From Desulfosporosinus fructosivorans (GTDB taxonomy: Bacteria > Bacillota > Desulfitobacteriia > Desulfitobacteriales > Desulfitobacteriaceae): DNA of 64,000 nt. Made by a program: the position numbers and the translations under genes. The DNA is taken from the NCBI RefSeq assembly GCF_004766045.1, contig NZ_SPQQ01000001.1, positions 124,001 through 188,000 of the forward strand, read 5' to 3'. Below the pieces are notes generated by a model. The model saw only the letters and a program-made list of their open reading frames with translations, made no database searches and was not told the DNA's origin. Of the stretch, positions 9,192 to 17,581 are shown one piece after another. Position 1 is the first letter of the stretch; each line of letters opens with the position of its first letter.

Positions 9192-10352
9192 ATGCGTAAA
9201 GAATTTCTAGTCTATGGAATACCTCTTATTGAAGAAGACGATATCGCCGAAGTGGTGGATAGTCTTAAATCAAATTGGATCACTAAGGGTCCAAAAACTA
9301 ACAAGTTCGAAGCTCAGTTTGCAGAGTATGTAGGAGTAAAACATGCGATTGCTGTGAACTCCTGTACGGCGGGGTTACATCTCTCGCTAATTGCCGCTGG
9401 ACTAGGTGTCGGGGATGAAGTGATTACAACACCGATGACTTTTGCCGCCTCTGCAAACGTGATTATTCATACTGGAGCAACACCGGTCTTCGCAGACATC
9501 GACCCAGTGACCATGAATATCGATGTGAACGAAATCCGTAAAAAGATAACGCCCCGTACCAAAGCAATTATTCCGGTACATATGGCTGGACATCCGTGTG
9601 AGATGGATGAGATTATGGACATCGCCCGGGAACACAATCTCTTTGTCCTTGAGGACGCGGCCCATGCCGTTTATACTAAGTACAAAGGGAAATTAATTGG
9701 CTCAATTGCTAATGCAACCGCATTTTCCTTCTACGCCACGAAAAACCTGGCAACTGGAGAAGGTGGTATGGTCACCACAAACGATGATGCTCTGGCTGAG
9801 AAAATCAGGATTATGAGTTCACACGGTATGAGCCGGAACGCCTGGAATCGCTATTCGGCGTCGGGTTCATGGTACTATGAAGTTCTTTATCCCGGTTTCA
9901 AATATAATATGACCGACATCCAAGCAGCACTCGGGATAACTCAGCTTGCAAAGCTCGAGCGCATGCAGGGAGTTCGCCTAGAAATAGCCGAGCGATTTAA
10001 CGAAGAGTTCGGTAAAATGCCCGAACTAGAAATTCCAGTCGAAAAAGACTACGCCCGCCATGCCTGGCATTTGTATATCCTGAAACTAAACCTAGAGATG
10101 CTATCCATTGACCGAACTGAGTTTATCGAAGAATTAAAGAAGGAACAGATTGGAACGAGTGTACACTTTATTCCCGTCCCAATGCATCCCTACTATAGAG
10201 ATACGTTTGGTTTCCAAAAAGGAGATTTCCCACAGGCGGAAACGACGTTTGAACGTATTATCTCCTTGCCACTTTATCCAAAGATGACTTCGCAAGATAC
10301 GGAAGATGTCATCAATGCTGTGAAGGGAATTGTGGAGCGTTTTCGACGGTAA
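9192..10352 (+). CDS. DegT/DnrJ/EryC1/StrS-family sugar aminotransferase
   Basis: The 386-residue PLP enzyme starts MRKEFLVYGIPLIEEDDIAEVV. The ATG at 9192 is preferred over the GTG/ATG codons 30 bp upstream because GAAAGGA lies 11 bases ahead and family members begin here. Key features are the HAIAVNSCTAGLHLSL substrate and PLP loop near 55, VLEDAAHAV near 160, and the Schiff-base lysine in FSFYATKNLATGEGG near 188. It aminates a keto-sugar nucleotide. It resembles the partial enzyme at the window start, so the polymer probably contains one or more amino sugars. Confidence 0.92.
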   Translation: MRKEFLVYGIPLIEEDDIAEVVDSLKSNWITKGPKTNKFEAQFAEYVGVKHAIAVNSCTAGLHLSLIAAGLGVGDEVITTPMTFAASANVIIHTGATPVFADIDPVTMNIDVNEIRKKITPRTKAIIPVHMAGHPCEMDEIMDIAREHNLFVLEDAAHAVYTKYKGKLIGSIANATAFSFYATKNLATGEGGMVTTNDDALAEKIRIMSSHGMSRNAWNRYSASGSWYYEVLYPGFKYNMTDIQAALGITQLAKLERMQGVRLEIAERFNEEFGKMPELEIPVEKDYARHAWHLYILKLNLEMLSIDRTEFIEELKKEQIGTSVHFIPVPMHPYYRDTFGFQKGDFPQAETTFERIISLPLYPKMTSQDTEDVINAVKGIVERFRR

Positions 10353-10354
10353 GC

Positions 10355-10405
10355 CTGACTGGGACGACGACTGGGACGACTGGAGACGACTGGAGACGAC
10401 GACGG
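10355..10405 (+). repeat. Short degenerate tandem repeat (GGGACGACT / GGAGACGACT units)
   Basis: Directly after the aminotransferase stop, CTGGGACGACG and CTGGAGACGA units repeat about five times in 50 bp. This is a simple-sequence tract next to the larger palindromic repeat block. It may have arisen by replication slippage. Confidence 0.75.
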
Positions 10406-10406
10406 C

Positions 10407-10920
10407 GAGGCTTTGTTTGCAAGCGTTCGTTCCGTGCGTTTCGCAGGCCAAACTAACGCCTCAAACTCGGGCTCCGGCGGGATGCCCGGCAACTCGACTC
10501 CTGTCTCGAATGCCGGCGGAGCACGTCCTGTGCTCCGTCCCGCCTACGCCCGAGTTTGAGGCGAAGTTTGGCTACTGCTTACGCAAGTCACTCTCTTGTT
10601 GCAAACAAAGCCTCTTGGGCTTGATGAAGAAGGGACGGGGGGGGTTCGTTCACAAACGTTTATTCTGTGCGTTTCGCAAGTAAACTAACGTCTCAAGCTC
10701 GGGCTCCGGCGGGATGCTCGGCAACTCGACTCCTGTCTCGGATGCCGGCGGAGCACGTCCTGTGCTCCGTCCCGCCTACGCCTGAGTTTGAGGCGAAGTT
10801 TGGCTACTGCTTACGCAAGTCACTCTCTTGTTGCAAACAAAGCCTCATTGGCTTGATGAAGAAGGACGGAGGTTCCGTTCACGGACGTTTTATTCTGTGC
10901 GTGTCCAGGCCAAACTAACG
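10407..10920. repeat. Tandem long-palindrome repeat, two copies plus a truncated third
   Basis: Unit 1 (10407-10635) opens with GAGGCTTTGTTTGCAA and its exact reverse complement closes the hairpin at 10599-10614. A second nested pair (GCCAAACTAACGCCTCAAAC and the near-complement GTTTGAGGCGAAGTTTGGC) and GC-rich inner arms make the whole roughly 205-nt core self-complementary. Unit 2 (about 10636-10870) is nearly identical but has lost its left outer arm. A third copy ends at the motif GCCAAACTAACG near 10917, immediately before the ribosome site of the sugar transferase. The local GC content is well above the neighbours. Frames open through the repeat show no recognisable protein. Confidence 0.85.
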
Positions 10921-10932
10921 AGGGAGTACATC

Positions 10933-11619
10933 ATGAAGAAGGGAGATAAAGGGATGGGACAGAGATCTGCGGCTTCTGCGATTTCTACGGAAAGTAAAGA
11001 GCTTGAATATTCTCGAGGGCAACTTATTCTGAAGCGGCTGCTTGACCTTTTAGTTGCGGCTGTTCTTCTTGTGATCGTATCTCCGTTGTGGCTTTTCATT
11101 GTCCTGTGGATTCGCATGGATTCTTCGGGATCAGCTATTTTCACCCAAACACGTGTGGGCCGGGGGGGCAAGTCCTATACCATTTATAAGTTTCGGACAA
11201 TGATTCAAAATTCCGACGCCTTAATAAAGACAAAGCTAGAAAAAGTAACCGACTTGGAAAACTTCGTTTTCCAGGAGAAGGATGACCCCCGGATAACACG
11301 CAGTGGGAGGTTCTTGCGTAAAACCAGTTTGGATGAACTGCCACAGCTACTTAATATTTTACGTGGGAATATGAGTCTTGTAGGGCCTCGTCCTGAAGTC
11401 CCGGATATTGTAAAACACTATTCGCCGGAACAACGGCTGCGTCTTAACGTCTTGCCCGGGGTCACTGGATTGGCTCAAGTGAACGGACGGAGTGAATTGA
11501 CCTTGGGACAAACTCTAGCTTATGATGTGGACTATGTCAGGCGTTGGAGTTTTTGGTTAGATCTAGTGATTCTCTGGAAAACCTTTTCTGTCGTGTTCTC
11601 TGGCAAAGGGGCGTACTAA
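10933..11619 (+). CDS. Undecaprenyl-phosphate sugar phosphotransferase (WbaP/EpsL type)
   Basis: This 228-residue membrane protein is a bacterial sugar transferase (polyprenyl-phosphate phosphoglycosyl transferase), the initiating enzyme of lipid-linked glycan assembly. After a membrane segment at about 35-60 come the signatures [47 protein letters not shown] and [15 protein letters not shown]. The ATG at 10933 has GAGGGAG upstream. Longer forms starting at 10828 would translate the repeat and are unlikely. It loads a sugar-1-phosphate on undecaprenyl phosphate for the glycosyltransferases upstream. It is separated from them by the palindromic repeat block. Confidence 0.93.
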   Translation: MKKGDKGMGQRSAASAISTESKELEYSRGQLILKRLLDLLVAAVLLVIVSPLWLFIVLWIRMDSSGSAIFTQTRVGRGGKSYTIYKFRTMIQNSDALIKTKLEKVTDLENFVFQEKDDPRITRSGRFLRKTSLDELPQLLNILRGNMSLVGPRPEVPDIVKHYSPEQRLRLNVLPGVTGLAQVNGRSELTLGQTLAYDVDYVRRWSFWLDLVILWKTFSVVFSGKGAY

Positions 11620-11622
11620 GAT

Positions 11623-11692
11623 AGATGACAGAGATCAGAGCTCAGAAGCCAGAAATCAGAAGACTGAGACCAGAAGTCAGAGGAAGTTAGAG
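11623..11692 (+). repeat. Degenerate CAGAAG(T/C)CAGA short tandem repeat
   Basis: Seventy bases are built from variants of AGAAGYCAGA and GATCAGAG, repeated six to seven times with drift. No ORF is credible here. Similar low-complexity tracts occur at 10355-10405 and 53153-53214. Confidence 0.7.
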
Positions 11693-11696
11693 GACT

Positions 11697-11862
11697 GCAT
11701 ACATGCAAGTCTTGAGAACCGTCACTAACATGCATATATACAAGTGGGGAGAACAGTCCCCAACTTGCGCAGAAGTTTAGAGGCCAGCATACATGCAAGT
11801 CGAGAGAAGCGTCCCTAACTTACATACATGCAAGTCGAGAGAACCGTCCCCTAACTTGCATC
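11697..11862. repeat. Four near-tandem copies of a GCAAGT-ACCGTCCCC-ACTTGC element
   Basis: Four copies of a roughly 38-bp element begin near 11697, 11736, 11788 and 11824. Each has the form CATGCAAGTC-GAGAGAACCGTCCCC-TAACTTGCAT with substitutions. The ends (GCAAGT and ACTTGC) are complementary, so each can form a small hairpin. A related single copy lies at about 17378-17405. The copies are diverged and irregularly spaced, so this is not a CRISPR array. Confidence 0.8.
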
Positions 11863-11874
11863 CAACTTAGATCA

Positions 11875-11895
11875 GGGCATATTGCATCGTGCCCC
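11875..11895. repeat. Degenerate GGGCA...TGCCC palindrome
   Basis: GGGCA and TGCCC flank TATTGCATCG just before the dltC ribosome site. It matches the ATCGTGCCC half of the palindromes at 21668, 27300, 53590 and 53634. It looks like a decayed member of that family. Confidence 0.5.
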
Positions 11896-11914
11896 CAATA
11901 GAGGAGGAACAGTC

Positions 11915-12154
11915 TTGATAAGAGAAAAAATTCTTGATATTCTAACTGATATTTGTGGCACAGATGAAATAAAGCGGAACCCAGATCTGGAGTTATTTAA
12001 GAACGGCTTGCTTGATTCTTTTGGAATCATTGAATTATTTGTGGCTATTCATGAGCAGCTTGAGATTGAAGTGGCTCCGACAGAGATGGAACGTGAGGAA
12101 TGGGAAACTGCCAATAAAATTATTGCATACTTGGAGGAGCGAAGTTCTTCATGA
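11915..12154 (+). CDS. dltC: D-alanyl carrier protein DltC
   Basis: This 79-residue acyl-carrier protein receives D-alanine from DltA as a thioester on 4'-phosphopantetheine. The attachment serine is Ser35 in LLDSFGIIEL. The TTG start at 11915 is chosen because GAGGAGG lies seven bases upstream and the resulting length equals the usual DltC length. The longer ATG reading from 11882 has no ribosome site. It opens the dlt operon and overlaps dltD by 4 bp. The carrier precedes dltD, and dltX, dltA and dltB follow, unlike the common dltXABCD order. Confidence 0.92.
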   Translation: MIREKILDILTDICGTDEIKRNPDLELFKNGLLDSFGIIELFVAIHEQLEIEVAPTEMEREEWETANKIIAYLEERSSS

Positions 12155-13368
12155 ACAATCGAAATCGTCTATGGCCGATGCTCATTGCCGGCCTCCTCTT
12201 TTCGATAACAATAGTTTGGATGGGCCCGTTAAGCCAACAGATTGTGGAGCGTTTATGGCTCAAACAAGGAGTTACCCAAACCATCGGGGGATCACAAACA
12301 TCTGTGTCTTTTCAGGGCATGATCTTGCAGAAAAGGGCCTTGAATTCTCCAGATATCCTTCCGGTTTACGGGTCTTCGGAATTTTCGGCTATTTCGGAGT
12401 TTCATCCGTCCCGTATTTTTAACGGAAAACCCACTGGATTTGTCCCCTTTCTTGTGGGACGAGGTGGAACCCAAGATCTTATTCATGCTTTAAATATGGC
12501 GGCGCTGGGAGGTTCCCTAAAGGACAAGAAGGTCGCCGTCATCGTTTCTGCTCAGTGGTTTACGCCAGAAGGAATTACTCCGGTGTACTTTAATCAGAAT
12601 TTTTCTCCACTCCATGCTTATCGGATGATTTTTAATTCCTCTTTGTCGGGACAGACCAAAGCTCAATTGATAGAGCGTCTCTTGGCTTTTCCAGACAGTT
12701 TTAAAGAACAGCCTACTCTTAAGGCACTACTTATTCAACAGGCAGTCCCAGGTCAGAAGAGAAATCTCCAGAACATAAATTTAGAGCTTAAGGGAAGAGT
12801 TGAAATGGCGGCGCTTGAAGTCATCGACGCAGCTAAAACTATTCGTTATTCTCGACTTCTTAGCCCAGCAAGTATTACAACGAATGCCACAATTAGCGCA
12901 AAAGAGCTTCCCTCGTGGCTAAAATTGAAGGATATGGCGATCGGACAGGGGAAAGCAGCATCTCAAAATAACCAATTTGATATTATGGATACATATTACT
13001 CAGAGTATGTTTTACCTAACCTGGCCAATAATCGGGCTTCAGCCTCCAATGCGGCCTTATATCCATCCCCCGAATATCAGGACCTCGAACTTTTATTACA
13101 AATACTCCAAGAGGGGAAAGCTAAACCGATGTTCATTATTGTGCCAGTAAATGGTGCTTGGTACGATTACACTGGTTTTCCGGTTAAAGAACGCGATGCT
13201 TATTATGCTCGAATCGAGAAAATGGTCAGAGACAAGGGCTTCCAGGTGGCCAATTTTGGAGATCATGAACATGATCCTTACTTCTTGCAGGATATTATGC
13301 ATTTAGGGTGGAAAGGATGGGTGTATGTCGATGAAGCGCTGGACCAATTTTATCACGAAGGGGCCTAA
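12151..13368 (+). CDS. dltD: D-alanyl-lipoteichoic acid biosynthesis protein DltD
   Basis: The 405-residue protein has an N-terminal signal anchor (residues 8-28) and an extracytoplasmic domain. It shows the DltD pattern: PVYGSSEFSAISEFHPS near 70-86 carries the nucleophilic serine, VGRGGTQDLIHALNMAALG follows near 100, and the late FGDHEHDPYFLQDIMHLGWKGW supplies the catalytic Asp/His region. DltD works with DltB and DltX in moving D-alanine onto the outer polymer. It overlaps dltC upstream and contains the start of dltX in another frame at its 3' end. Confidence 0.92.
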   Translation: MNNRNRLWPMLIAGLLFSITIVWMGPLSQQIVERLWLKQGVTQTIGGSQTSVSFQGMILQKRALNSPDILPVYGSSEFSAISEFHPSRIFNGKPTGFVPFLVGRGGTQDLIHALNMAALGGSLKDKKVAVIVSAQWFTPEGITPVYFNQNFSPLHAYRMIFNSSLSGQTKAQLIERLLAFPDSFKEQPTLKALLIQQAVPGQKRNLQNINLELKGRVEMAALEVIDAAKTIRYSRLLSPASITTNATISAKELPSWLKLKDMAIGQGKAASQNNQFDIMDTYYSEYVLPNLANNRASASNAALYPSPEYQDLELLLQILQEGKAKPMFIIVPVNGAWYDYTGFPVKERDAYYARIEKMVRDKGFQVANFGDHEHDPYFLQDIMHLGWKGWVYVDEALDQFYHEGA

Positions 13369-13498
13369 GTCATGGAACCCCACTCTGTTATGGGTAGGAC
13401 GAGTATCCTATTACTACCTCATCCTGCTGGGTTTGTTTATTCTCTATTTAGTACAGAAGCAGCAAACCGCGGCTCCTTTTATTTACAATAACTTCTAG
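13331..13498 (+). CDS. dltX: Teichoic acid D-Ala incorporation-associated protein DltX
   Basis: A 55-residue ORF starts at ATG 13331 inside the end of dltD and stops at TAG 13496-13498, just before dltA. It has one membrane segment (YYYLILLGLFILYLV). It ends with APFIYNNF, matching the conserved C-terminal F-I-Y-N-x-F signature of DltX. In the family this tail is thought to take part in D-Ala transfer across or at the membrane with DltB and DltD. Position between dltD and dltA supports the call. An upstream AAGGATGGG could serve as ribosome site, and translational coupling with dltD is likely. Confidence 0.85.
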   Translation: MKRWTNFITKGPKSWNPTLLWVGRVSYYYLILLGLFILYLVQKQQTAAPFIYNNF

Positions 13499-13519
13499 GT
13501 GAATGGGGAATGTGTTTTT

Positions 13520-15112
13520 ATGCTTAGCGAGAAAATCCATGAATGGGCTAGAATATGTCCCGAACGGGTGGCACATCGGCATGCAGATACCACCTTAACC
13601 TATGCTGACTTAGAAAATGGATCTGATTCTGCTGCGCTTTGGCTTCATGAACTGAGCCTTGCTCAGGGTATCGCCCGTCAAACCCCTGTAGTTGTGTACG
13701 GACATAAAGAAAATGAGATGTTGGTATTATTTATCGCTTGTATCAAAGCGGGCTATCCCTATATACCTGTGGATTCGTCCGTGCCGACGGAACGTCTACG
13801 GCAAATAATCGAAGCCTCGGGTGCACGAGTAGTTCTTTCCCCGCAGCTTGTTCCGAAAGAGATCGTCGCCACAAGCGTTAGCATCGAAGATTCTATTTCC
13901 TTAGGTGGGCAGAACAGTATCTTCAGTGGATATCGGTTGGAGGTTCCGCCGTCTTCTTGGCAGGTGCAACTTGATGAAGTATTCTACATAATTTATACTT
14001 CCGGCAGTACTGGGGTACCCAAAGGGGTTCAGATTACATTGCGAGTCTTAGAGAGTTTTCTGAACTGGGTCAACTCGGAATACCTTCCTGAAGAAAGAAA
14101 CGAGGTCTTTCTAAATCAGGCCCCGTTCTCGTTTGACCTTTCTGTGATGGATTTATATATGTCCTTAAGTACGGGGGGGACTCTGTGGAGTGTGGACAAG
14201 GACCAAATTGCCCACCCTAAAGAACTGTTTGGGTCTTTTGGAGAGTCTGAGGTTAGTTACTGGGTATCAACCCCTTCGTTTGCCGAGGTATGTTTAATGG
14301 ATCCCAGCTTTAAGGATACCCTCCTGCCACGCGTCAAACACTTTCTCTTCTGCGGGGAAATTCTGACCCATGATTGTGCCTCTAAACTTATCCAGCGATT
14401 TCCTCGAGCCAAGGTGGAAAATCTCTACGGACCAACCGAGGCTACGGTGGCAGTAACTACTCTGACGATCACCCCGGACATTCTGAGTGAGTTTAACCCA
14501 CTTCCAGTAGGTCGGGCTAAACAAGATGCTCAGGTCCTGATTTGCGATAGCGATAAATTAGCAGCAGAGATTGCGTCGGGGAACGGGAGTTTGCCCCACA
14601 GACCAGAGGCGCTATCCGATGGAGAAACAGGAGAACTGATTATCGCTGGGCCCAATGTAAGTGTCGGTTACCTGAACAATCCGGAGCAAACGACGAAGGC
14701 GTTTTTCACCTGGCAAGAACAGGGCGTGACTTGGAGAGCTTACCGGACGGGGGATGCCGGGTTGTTTAAGGAAGGACTCCTCTTCTACCAGGGGAGGTTA
14801 GATTTTCAAATTAAACTCCATGGTTACCGGATCGAATTAGGAGAAATCGAGGAAAATCTCAGAAGAATCCCGAGCGTAGATAATGCCGTGGTTTTACCTA
14901 TAGAACGTCGAGGCAAAGTAGAGTATTTACAGGCCTTTATTACGGTGAGTAAGCCTGTGGAGGATGACTTCAAGGCAGTTCTTGCTTTGAAGGAGAATTT
15001 GCGGGAACATTTGCCGGAGTATATGATACCGCGCCGGTTTAAATTCTTGGAGAAAATGCCCATGACGCCGAATGGTAAGGCAGACCGACGTGCTTTACTA
15101 GGAGGACTATAA
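13520..15112 (+). CDS. dltA: D-alanine--D-alanyl carrier protein ligase DltA
   Basis: This 530-residue member of the adenylating ANL superfamily activates D-alanine with ATP and loads DltC. The P-loop-like IIYTSGSTGVPKGV lies near residue 160, the NLYGPTEATVAV motif near 310, and YRTGD near 410. The final KMPMTPNGKADRRAL supplies the C-terminal catalytic lysine. The ATG at 13520 is chosen over GTG 13499, since the residues before it are not family-like; GGGGA lies about ten bases ahead. It is slightly longer than typical DltA (about 500), with an insertion before the TGELIIAG motif. Confidence 0.93.
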   Translation: MLSEKIHEWARICPERVAHRHADTTLTYADLENGSDSAALWLHELSLAQGIARQTPVVVYGHKENEMLVLFIACIKAGYPYIPVDSSVPTERLRQIIEASGARVVLSPQLVPKEIVATSVSIEDSISLGGQNSIFSGYRLEVPPSSWQVQLDEVFYIIYTSGSTGVPKGVQITLRVLESFLNWVNSEYLPEERNEVFLNQAPFSFDLSVMDLYMSLSTGGTLWSVDKDQIAHPKELFGSFGESEVSYWVSTPSFAEVCLMDPSFKDTLLPRVKHFLFCGEILTHDCASKLIQRFPRAKVENLYGPTEATVAVTTLTITPDILSEFNPLPVGRAKQDAQVLICDSDKLAAEIASGNGSLPHRPEALSDGETGELIIAGPNVSVGYLNNPEQTTKAFFTWQEQGVTWRAYRTGDAGLFKEGLLFYQGRLDFQIKLHGYRIELGEIEENLRRIPSVDNAVVLPIERRGKVEYLQAFITVSKPVEDDFKAVLALKENLREHLPEYMIPRRFKFLEKMPMTPNGKADRRALLGGL

Positions 15113-16284
15113 TGACGCCGTATGAAAATTTTACTTTCTTTATCTATTTACTGATACCGCTAGTCCCAGCCGTTTTGCTAGGGATTCTTGGAGCAACGGG
15201 TAGGGTTCGAGCCGCCTGGATCTTACTTTCTACGCTAGGTATGCTGCAATACATCGCACGTCCGCTGGACGTACTCTATCAGATTGTGGGTTATCTCCTA
15301 TTTCAGTGGATTCTCGTTCGGCTCTATTTGGCCTATAGGTCAAGGGAAAACGGGAAAAACCAAGTCGGTGTCTTTTATCTGATGATTGTCTTATCCATTC
15401 TGCCTCTGGTGGGTGTGAAATTAAACCCCAGTGTTATCGCTCTGGGTTTTTGGCAAACTGTGATCGGGTTTATAGGAATCTCCTATCTAACGTTTCGTAC
15501 AGTAGGGATCATTATAGAAATCCGCGATGGGTTGATCAAAGACATTCGCTTCTTAGATTTCATCAGCTTTGTCCTGTTTTTCCCCACTCTAGCCTCCGGG
15601 CCTATTGACCGCTACCGACGTTTTATTACGGATCTCTATAAACCTCTTACCCGGCAGGAATACGGGGATCTGGCTGTCCATGGACTGGATTACATTTTTA
15701 GAGGCTTTCTGTATAAATTTATCATTGCCTATCTAATCAATAAGTATTGGCTTGATCCGCTGAACCACGCCTTTGGCTTCCTGCCGACGTTTCAATACAT
15801 GTACGCCTATAGTTTTTATCTTTTCTTTGACTTTGCAGGGTACAGCGCCTTTGCCATCGGGGTTAGTTATCTGTTGGGCATTAAAACCCCCGAGAACTTT
15901 GACAAACCGTTCATCTCTAAAAATATTAAGGACTTTTGGAACCGCTGGCATATCTCGCTATCGTTTTGGTTCCGAGATTACATTTATATGCGCTTTGTCC
16001 TCGATTCAGCTAAGAAAAAGCGCTTTCGTAACCGCTACACCGCTCCGTACGTAGGGTACTTCCTGCTTTTTGGAATTATGGGATTATGGCACGGAATCGA
16101 TCTCCGTTATATCCTCTATGGGCTTTATCATGCGGGACTAATGATCAGCTTTGACTTTCTGGACCGCAAGAACAGAACCTGGAAGTTTTGGGGAAAAGGA
16201 CCGATGTGGGACCTGCTCGCCATTCTAGTTACCCTTCATTTTGTGATGTTTGGTTTCTTGATCTTCTCTGGACGCCTTGTATGA
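15112..16284 (+). CDS. dltB: D-alanyl transfer protein DltB (MBOAT)
   Basis: The 390-residue membrane-bound O-acyltransferase has about 10-12 membrane segments. It contains FPTLASGPIDRYRRF near 160, FISKNIKDFWNRWHISLSFWFRDYIY near 265-290, and the catalytic histidine in MGLWHGIDLRY near 330. DltB takes D-alanine from DltC at the membrane. The ATG overlaps the dltA stop as TAATG, and the stop overlaps the next gene as ATGA, so all three genes are translationally coupled. Confidence 0.95.
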   Translation: MTPYENFTFFIYLLIPLVPAVLLGILGATGRVRAAWILLSTLGMLQYIARPLDVLYQIVGYLLFQWILVRLYLAYRSRENGKNQVGVFYLMIVLSILPLVGVKLNPSVIALGFWQTVIGFIGISYLTFRTVGIIIEIRDGLIKDIRFLDFISFVLFFPTLASGPIDRYRRFITDLYKPLTRQEYGDLAVHGLDYIFRGFLYKFIIAYLINKYWLDPLNHAFGFLPTFQYMYAYSFYLFFDFAGYSAFAIGVSYLLGIKTPENFDKPFISKNIKDFWNRWHISLSFWFRDYIYMRFVLDSAKKKRFRNRYTAPYVGYFLLFGIMGLWHGIDLRYILYGLYHAGLMISFDFLDRKNRTWKFWGKGPMWDLLAILVTLHFVMFGFLIFSGRLV

Positions 16285-17285
16285 TAAATAAACAGTCGAC
16301 AGAACAATTAAAGGGAATTGCCATTATTTTAGTTGTTTTAGGGCACCTTTTTGTAACCAAGTTCATTGATAGCTCGAACCACACCTTTAATTATTTTGGG
16401 GCAGAGGGCGTCGGGATTTTCTTGATCCTCTCTGGCTATGGACTGACAACCTCCTTTTTAAAAAATGGCATGGATAAGAGCTTCCTTGTGCGGCGCATAC
16501 GCGCGGTAATGCTCCCGTATGCGCTAGTGACTACTTTATGGCTTATGCTTGATTATTTTAAAGGCAAAATGTATTCTTTGAAAACAATTGTACTTTCTTT
16601 AGTAGGGTTCGATTTGCAGTTGACGATGGATGCGACGATGTGGTATATCACCTTTATCTTGATGTGGTACCTAATTTACTATCTGATCTTTAGTCTTAAG
16701 CTGCCGAATATCCTAAGCGTTGGATTATTATTTGGGGCTGCTTATCTTTTCCGATATCATTCCCAAATGAACTTCACTGAACAAGTGTATTGGCAATGGG
16801 GTCTTCACTCCTTCATGTTTCCGCTCGGAGCACTCTTTGCCCTTTTCCGTCAGCCGGGCTTCAGTGAGAAAATTGTGAACGTTGGGCTAGGTCTCTTTGG
16901 ACTTCTGGGTTTCTGGGTTTATAACATTAATGTTATAAATAATGACCTGGGGTTAGGACCCTATATGGTCTCCAATTTCAGCTTTTCGGTAGCGATCCTG
17001 TCTCTGATGATCATTATAGAGCGCTGTGGTCTTTACTCACGGCTCCTGCGTTTCATAGGTTCGATTTCCTTTGAAATTTATTTATTTGAGGCAGTTTTTA
17101 TGTACAGGCTCGGTATTCCTTATATTCTGCCCAACAAATTCTTGTCTTTGGGTCTCTATCTTATAATCCTGATAGGATCAAGTCTGCTCCTAAAAAAGCT
17201 AATCGCCTTATTGTTAAAGGGGTTCACACTCAGCCTACATACGAATCGAAAAAGTGGACCAGGGCAAAATCTTTCAGGTAGCTAA
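16281..17285 (+). CDS. Acyltransferase family 3 membrane protein
   Basis: This 334-residue integral membrane protein has about ten hydrophobic segments. It starts MINKQSTEQLKGIAIILVVLGHLFV, the acyltransferase-3 opening with the conserved histidine in LGH. Such enzymes O-acetylate or otherwise acylate surface glycans. The ATG at 16281 overlaps the dltB TGA; a reading frame from 16188 would overlap dltB by nearly 100 bp and adds nothing family-like. Its place at the end of the dlt operon suggests a second ester modification of the same polymer. The acceptor is unknown. Confidence 0.85.
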   Translation: MINKQSTEQLKGIAIILVVLGHLFVTKFIDSSNHTFNYFGAEGVGIFLILSGYGLTTSFLKNGMDKSFLVRRIRAVMLPYALVTTLWLMLDYFKGKMYSLKTIVLSLVGFDLQLTMDATMWYITFILMWYLIYYLIFSLKLPNILSVGLLFGAAYLFRYHSQMNFTEQVYWQWGLHSFMFPLGALFALFRQPGFSEKIVNVGLGLFGLLGFWVYNINVINNDLGLGPYMVSNFSFSVAILSLMIIIERCGLYSRLLRFIGSISFEIYLFEAVFMYRLGIPYILPNKFLSLGLYLIILIGSSLLLKKLIALLLKGFTLSLHTNRKSGPGQNLSGS

Positions 17286-17423
17286 AGGTCTGATTCTAAT
17301 CTTTTTGGATCTTTACTTCATTCTGTTGGTAAGCTTGGCTAGTCAATTGTAGAGGTTAAGCTAGGGGGCCTTTGGTGCAAGGGCGAGTACCGTCCCCAAT
17401 TCTTGCTCAATTCTTGTAAAATC

Positions 17424-17463
17424 AGCTTCTCTAGTTAACCACAATGAGTTAACTAGAGAAGCT
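17424..17463. terminator. Rho-independent terminator of the dlt operon
   Basis: Perfect 16-bp arms (AGCTTCTCTAGTTAAC and its complement) surround an 8-base loop and are followed by TTTGTAGTTTTGT. It closes the dlt/acyltransferase operon. A stray ACCGTCCCC element lies 20-45 bp upstream. Confidence 0.85.
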
Positions 17464-17581
17464 TTTGTAGTTTTGTAGCGGTCGATTCCTAGTTTTTGGG
17501 GAGGAACTCACTCCTAACGTGTCGAATAAGGAAGGGAATGAAGTATATGACTTAGGGTATGGAAAGGATGGGGTAGGAAGT

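Noticed and set aside
10330..10918. Frames of 117 and 83 codons across the palindromic repeat after the aminotransferase
   Set aside because: They start inside the aminotransferase gene or the repeat and translate palindromic DNA; no ribosome site or family features.
11697..11862. Four spaced 38-bp repeats as a CRISPR array
   Set aside because: Repeats are diverged, spacing is irregular and sometimes zero, and no cas gene is near.
16188..16280. Upstream extension of the acyltransferase gene
   Set aside because: It would overlap dltB by nearly 100 bp, while ATG 16281 gives the ATGA junction and the family N-terminus.
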